A stretch of 64,000 bases of DNA from Polystyrenella longa (GTDB lineage: Bacteria > Planctomycetota > Planctomycetia > Planctomycetales > Planctomycetaceae). The translations under genes were made by a program, and so were the position numbers. This document shows, piece after piece, positions 62,933 to 64,000 of the stretch. The stretch spans positions 1,113,501 to 1,177,500 of the forward strand of contig NZ_CP036281.1 in NCBI RefSeq assembly GCF_007750395.1. Direction: 5' to 3'. Below the pieces are notes generated by a model. It was not told the DNA's origin. It ran no database searches and saw only the letters and a program-made list of their open reading frames with translations. Numbering within the stretch: the first letter of the stretch is position 1; each line of letters opens with the position of its first letter.

Positions 62933-64000
62933 TCAGAACAATTCCATGATCGGCTTGCCCTCAGTCAGCAGACTCATCGGGCGTTTTTCTTTGTCGATGA
63001 ATTCGAGGTCATGGACCCCCATCGATTCATAAACGGTCTTCACCACATGAGCGGGTGTGACCGGGTTGCTGGCGGGGTATTCGCCGTACTTATCGCTCGA
63101 TCCGTAAACCTGACCACCACGGATGCCACCACCGGCGAACAGATTCGAATGACAATGAGTCCAGTGATCTCGGCCTGCACCTTTGACGCCACCGGATCGG
63201 ATGTCGCCAATCTTCGGAGTGCGACCCATTTCGCTGGTGACCAGCACCATCGTCTCATCCAGCAGATTCCTGTTGGAGAGATCTTCCAGCAGCGCCGAAT
63301 AACCCCGGTCGAATTCAGGTAGCAGGAAATCTTTCAAGCAATTGAAGTTGTTTCCATGCGTATCCCAACCGCCCGCGCTTTTGCACTTGCTCTGGATAGC
63401 GGTGTTCTCTTTCCAGAAGACGGTGATAAAGGGAACACCGACTTCAACCAGCCGCCGTGCTAATAACAGGCTCATCCCGTTGACCGTTTCGCCGTACCGC
63501 TCGCGAAGTTCTTTGGGTTCGCTTTCCACGTTGAAGGCGTCGGACGTCTTCGACGAAAGTAAGAGCGAGAATGCCCGCTCCTGTTGTTTACTCCAGGTGT
63601 TGGTGACCGAGTATTGATCAAAGTCGCGTCGGGCTTTATCAATGGTTTGAAGCAATTCCTGTCGAGACGCTACCCGGTCCGCAGTCGTGTCCCCTTCCAG
63701 AATTAATGCGGGGGCTTTAAATTGCAGCGGGGTCTCGTGACTTCCCTGAAGGTACAGGGGGTCATGTTCCACGCCCAATCGAGCCGCGAACTGTCCCGGA
63801 CGAGTATAAGGAGCTTTGCTCGGTTTGTGGGGCAGGGTGATCGCACTAGGCAGGTTCGGGTGCTTCTGACCCTTCGCGCTGACCACGCTTCCCATGTAGG
63901 GCCAGTCGTCGGCGTAAGGAGTTCGGTTATTCCCTTTGGAGATGAACGTCGGATCGGGGACGTGCCCGGTCAGGTTATAATAATATCCGGCGTGATGATC
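62933..64000 (-). CDS. DUF1501-domain protein, 5' end outside window
   Basis: The frame is open through the window edge; residues before the internal ATG at 63895 read NRTPYADDWPY, so the gene starts outside the window. The C-terminal two thirds of a DUF1501 protein are present: WDTHGNNFNCLKDF, LDETMVLVTSEMGRTPKIGD, GRDHWTHCHSNLFAGGGIRGGQVYGSSDKYG and HVVKTVYESMGV. In contrast to the other copy (44461-45831), a DUF1549/DUF1553 partner would be upstream, outside the window. Presumed exported by Tat, but the leader is not seen. Role uncertain. Confidence 0.92.
   Translation of the reverse strand, partial: DHHAGYYYNLTGHVPDPTFISKGNNRTPYADDWPYMGSVVSAKGQKHPNLPSAITLPHKPSKAPYTRPGQFAARLGVEHDPLYLQGSHETPLQFKAPALILEGDTTADRVASRQELLQTIDKARRDFDQYSVTNTWSKQQERAFSLLLSSKTSDAFNVESEPKELRERYGETVNGMSLLLARRLVEVGVPFITVFWKENTAIQSKCKSAGGWDTHGNNFNCLKDFLLPEFDRGYSALLEDLSNRNLLDETMVLVTSEMGRTPKIGDIRSGGVKGAGRDHWTHCHSNLFAGGGIRGGQVYGSSDKYGEYPASNPVTPAHVVKTVYESMGVHDLEFIDKEKRPMSLLTEGKPIMELF

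Noticed and set aside
1..64000. tRNA, rRNA genes and CRISPR arrays
   Set aside because: I looked in the intergenic stretches for T-loop motifs and regular repeat-spacer patterns and found none.

Overview
The window reads as a chromosomal segment of a planctomycete, most likely of the Planctomycetia. The main support is the set of families seen together: DUF1549/DUF1553 and DUF1501 secreted proteins with a Tat-type leader, a PQQ-like beta-propeller protein, STAS, FHA and MJ0042 zinc-ribbon proteins, and many secreted proteins without recognised domains. Genes lie on both strands in short operons. I saw no rRNA, tRNA, CRISPR array or intact insertion sequence. I ran no database search: family names come from motifs read in the translations.

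Layout. 0-3 kb: an unrecognised protein and a YeiH-type transporter. 3-7 kb: flagellar cap protein FliD, enlarged by internal repeats, and its neighbour FliS. 7-12 kb: an unrecognised 652-residue protein, then a PSP1 protein, a helical-repeat protein and a methyltransferase. 12-17 kb: envelope genes (WecA-like transferase, sugar isomerase-like protein, and a flippase-like protein with a family 2 glycosyltransferase). 17-19 kb: an operon of two membrane-anchored coiled-coil proteins and a 46-residue membrane protein. 19-24 kb: a long non-coding stretch, a STAS-membrane protein, a lone GspE-type ATPase and a solitary MraZ with two palindromes upstream. 24-32 kb: UvrD-like helicase, glycogen phosphorylase, HNH nuclease and fumarase. 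32-37 kb: a polysaccharide-export operon, Wzm then Wzt then a putative kinase-methyltransferase fusion then a TIGR04325-type methyltransferase, with overlapping reading frames. 37-40 kb: FHA protein, RsgA and an AT-rich DUF3800 gene. 40-48 kb: secreted proteins, including a tandem alpha/beta hydrolase and a DUF1553/DUF1501 pair. 48-58 kb: flavin oxidoreductase, DASS transporter, RluA-type pseudouridine synthase, FAH-family protein, orphan DNA methyltransferase and small membrane proteins. 58-64 kb: PQQ protein, two paralogous secreted proteins flanking a decayed transposase and an AT-rich insert, and a DUF1501 gene cut by the window end.

The most promising unit is the export operon at 32.2-36.7 kb. 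Its protein after Wzt joins a kinase-like catalytic loop to a methyltransferase, the same pair of activities used by known O-antigen chain terminators that act with a Wzt C-terminal domain, but in the opposite order. Second is the solitary mraZ with paired TGGGT-N5-TCCCA palindromes 42 bp apart. Third is a perfect 17-bp hairpin inside the coding sequence of a secreted protein.
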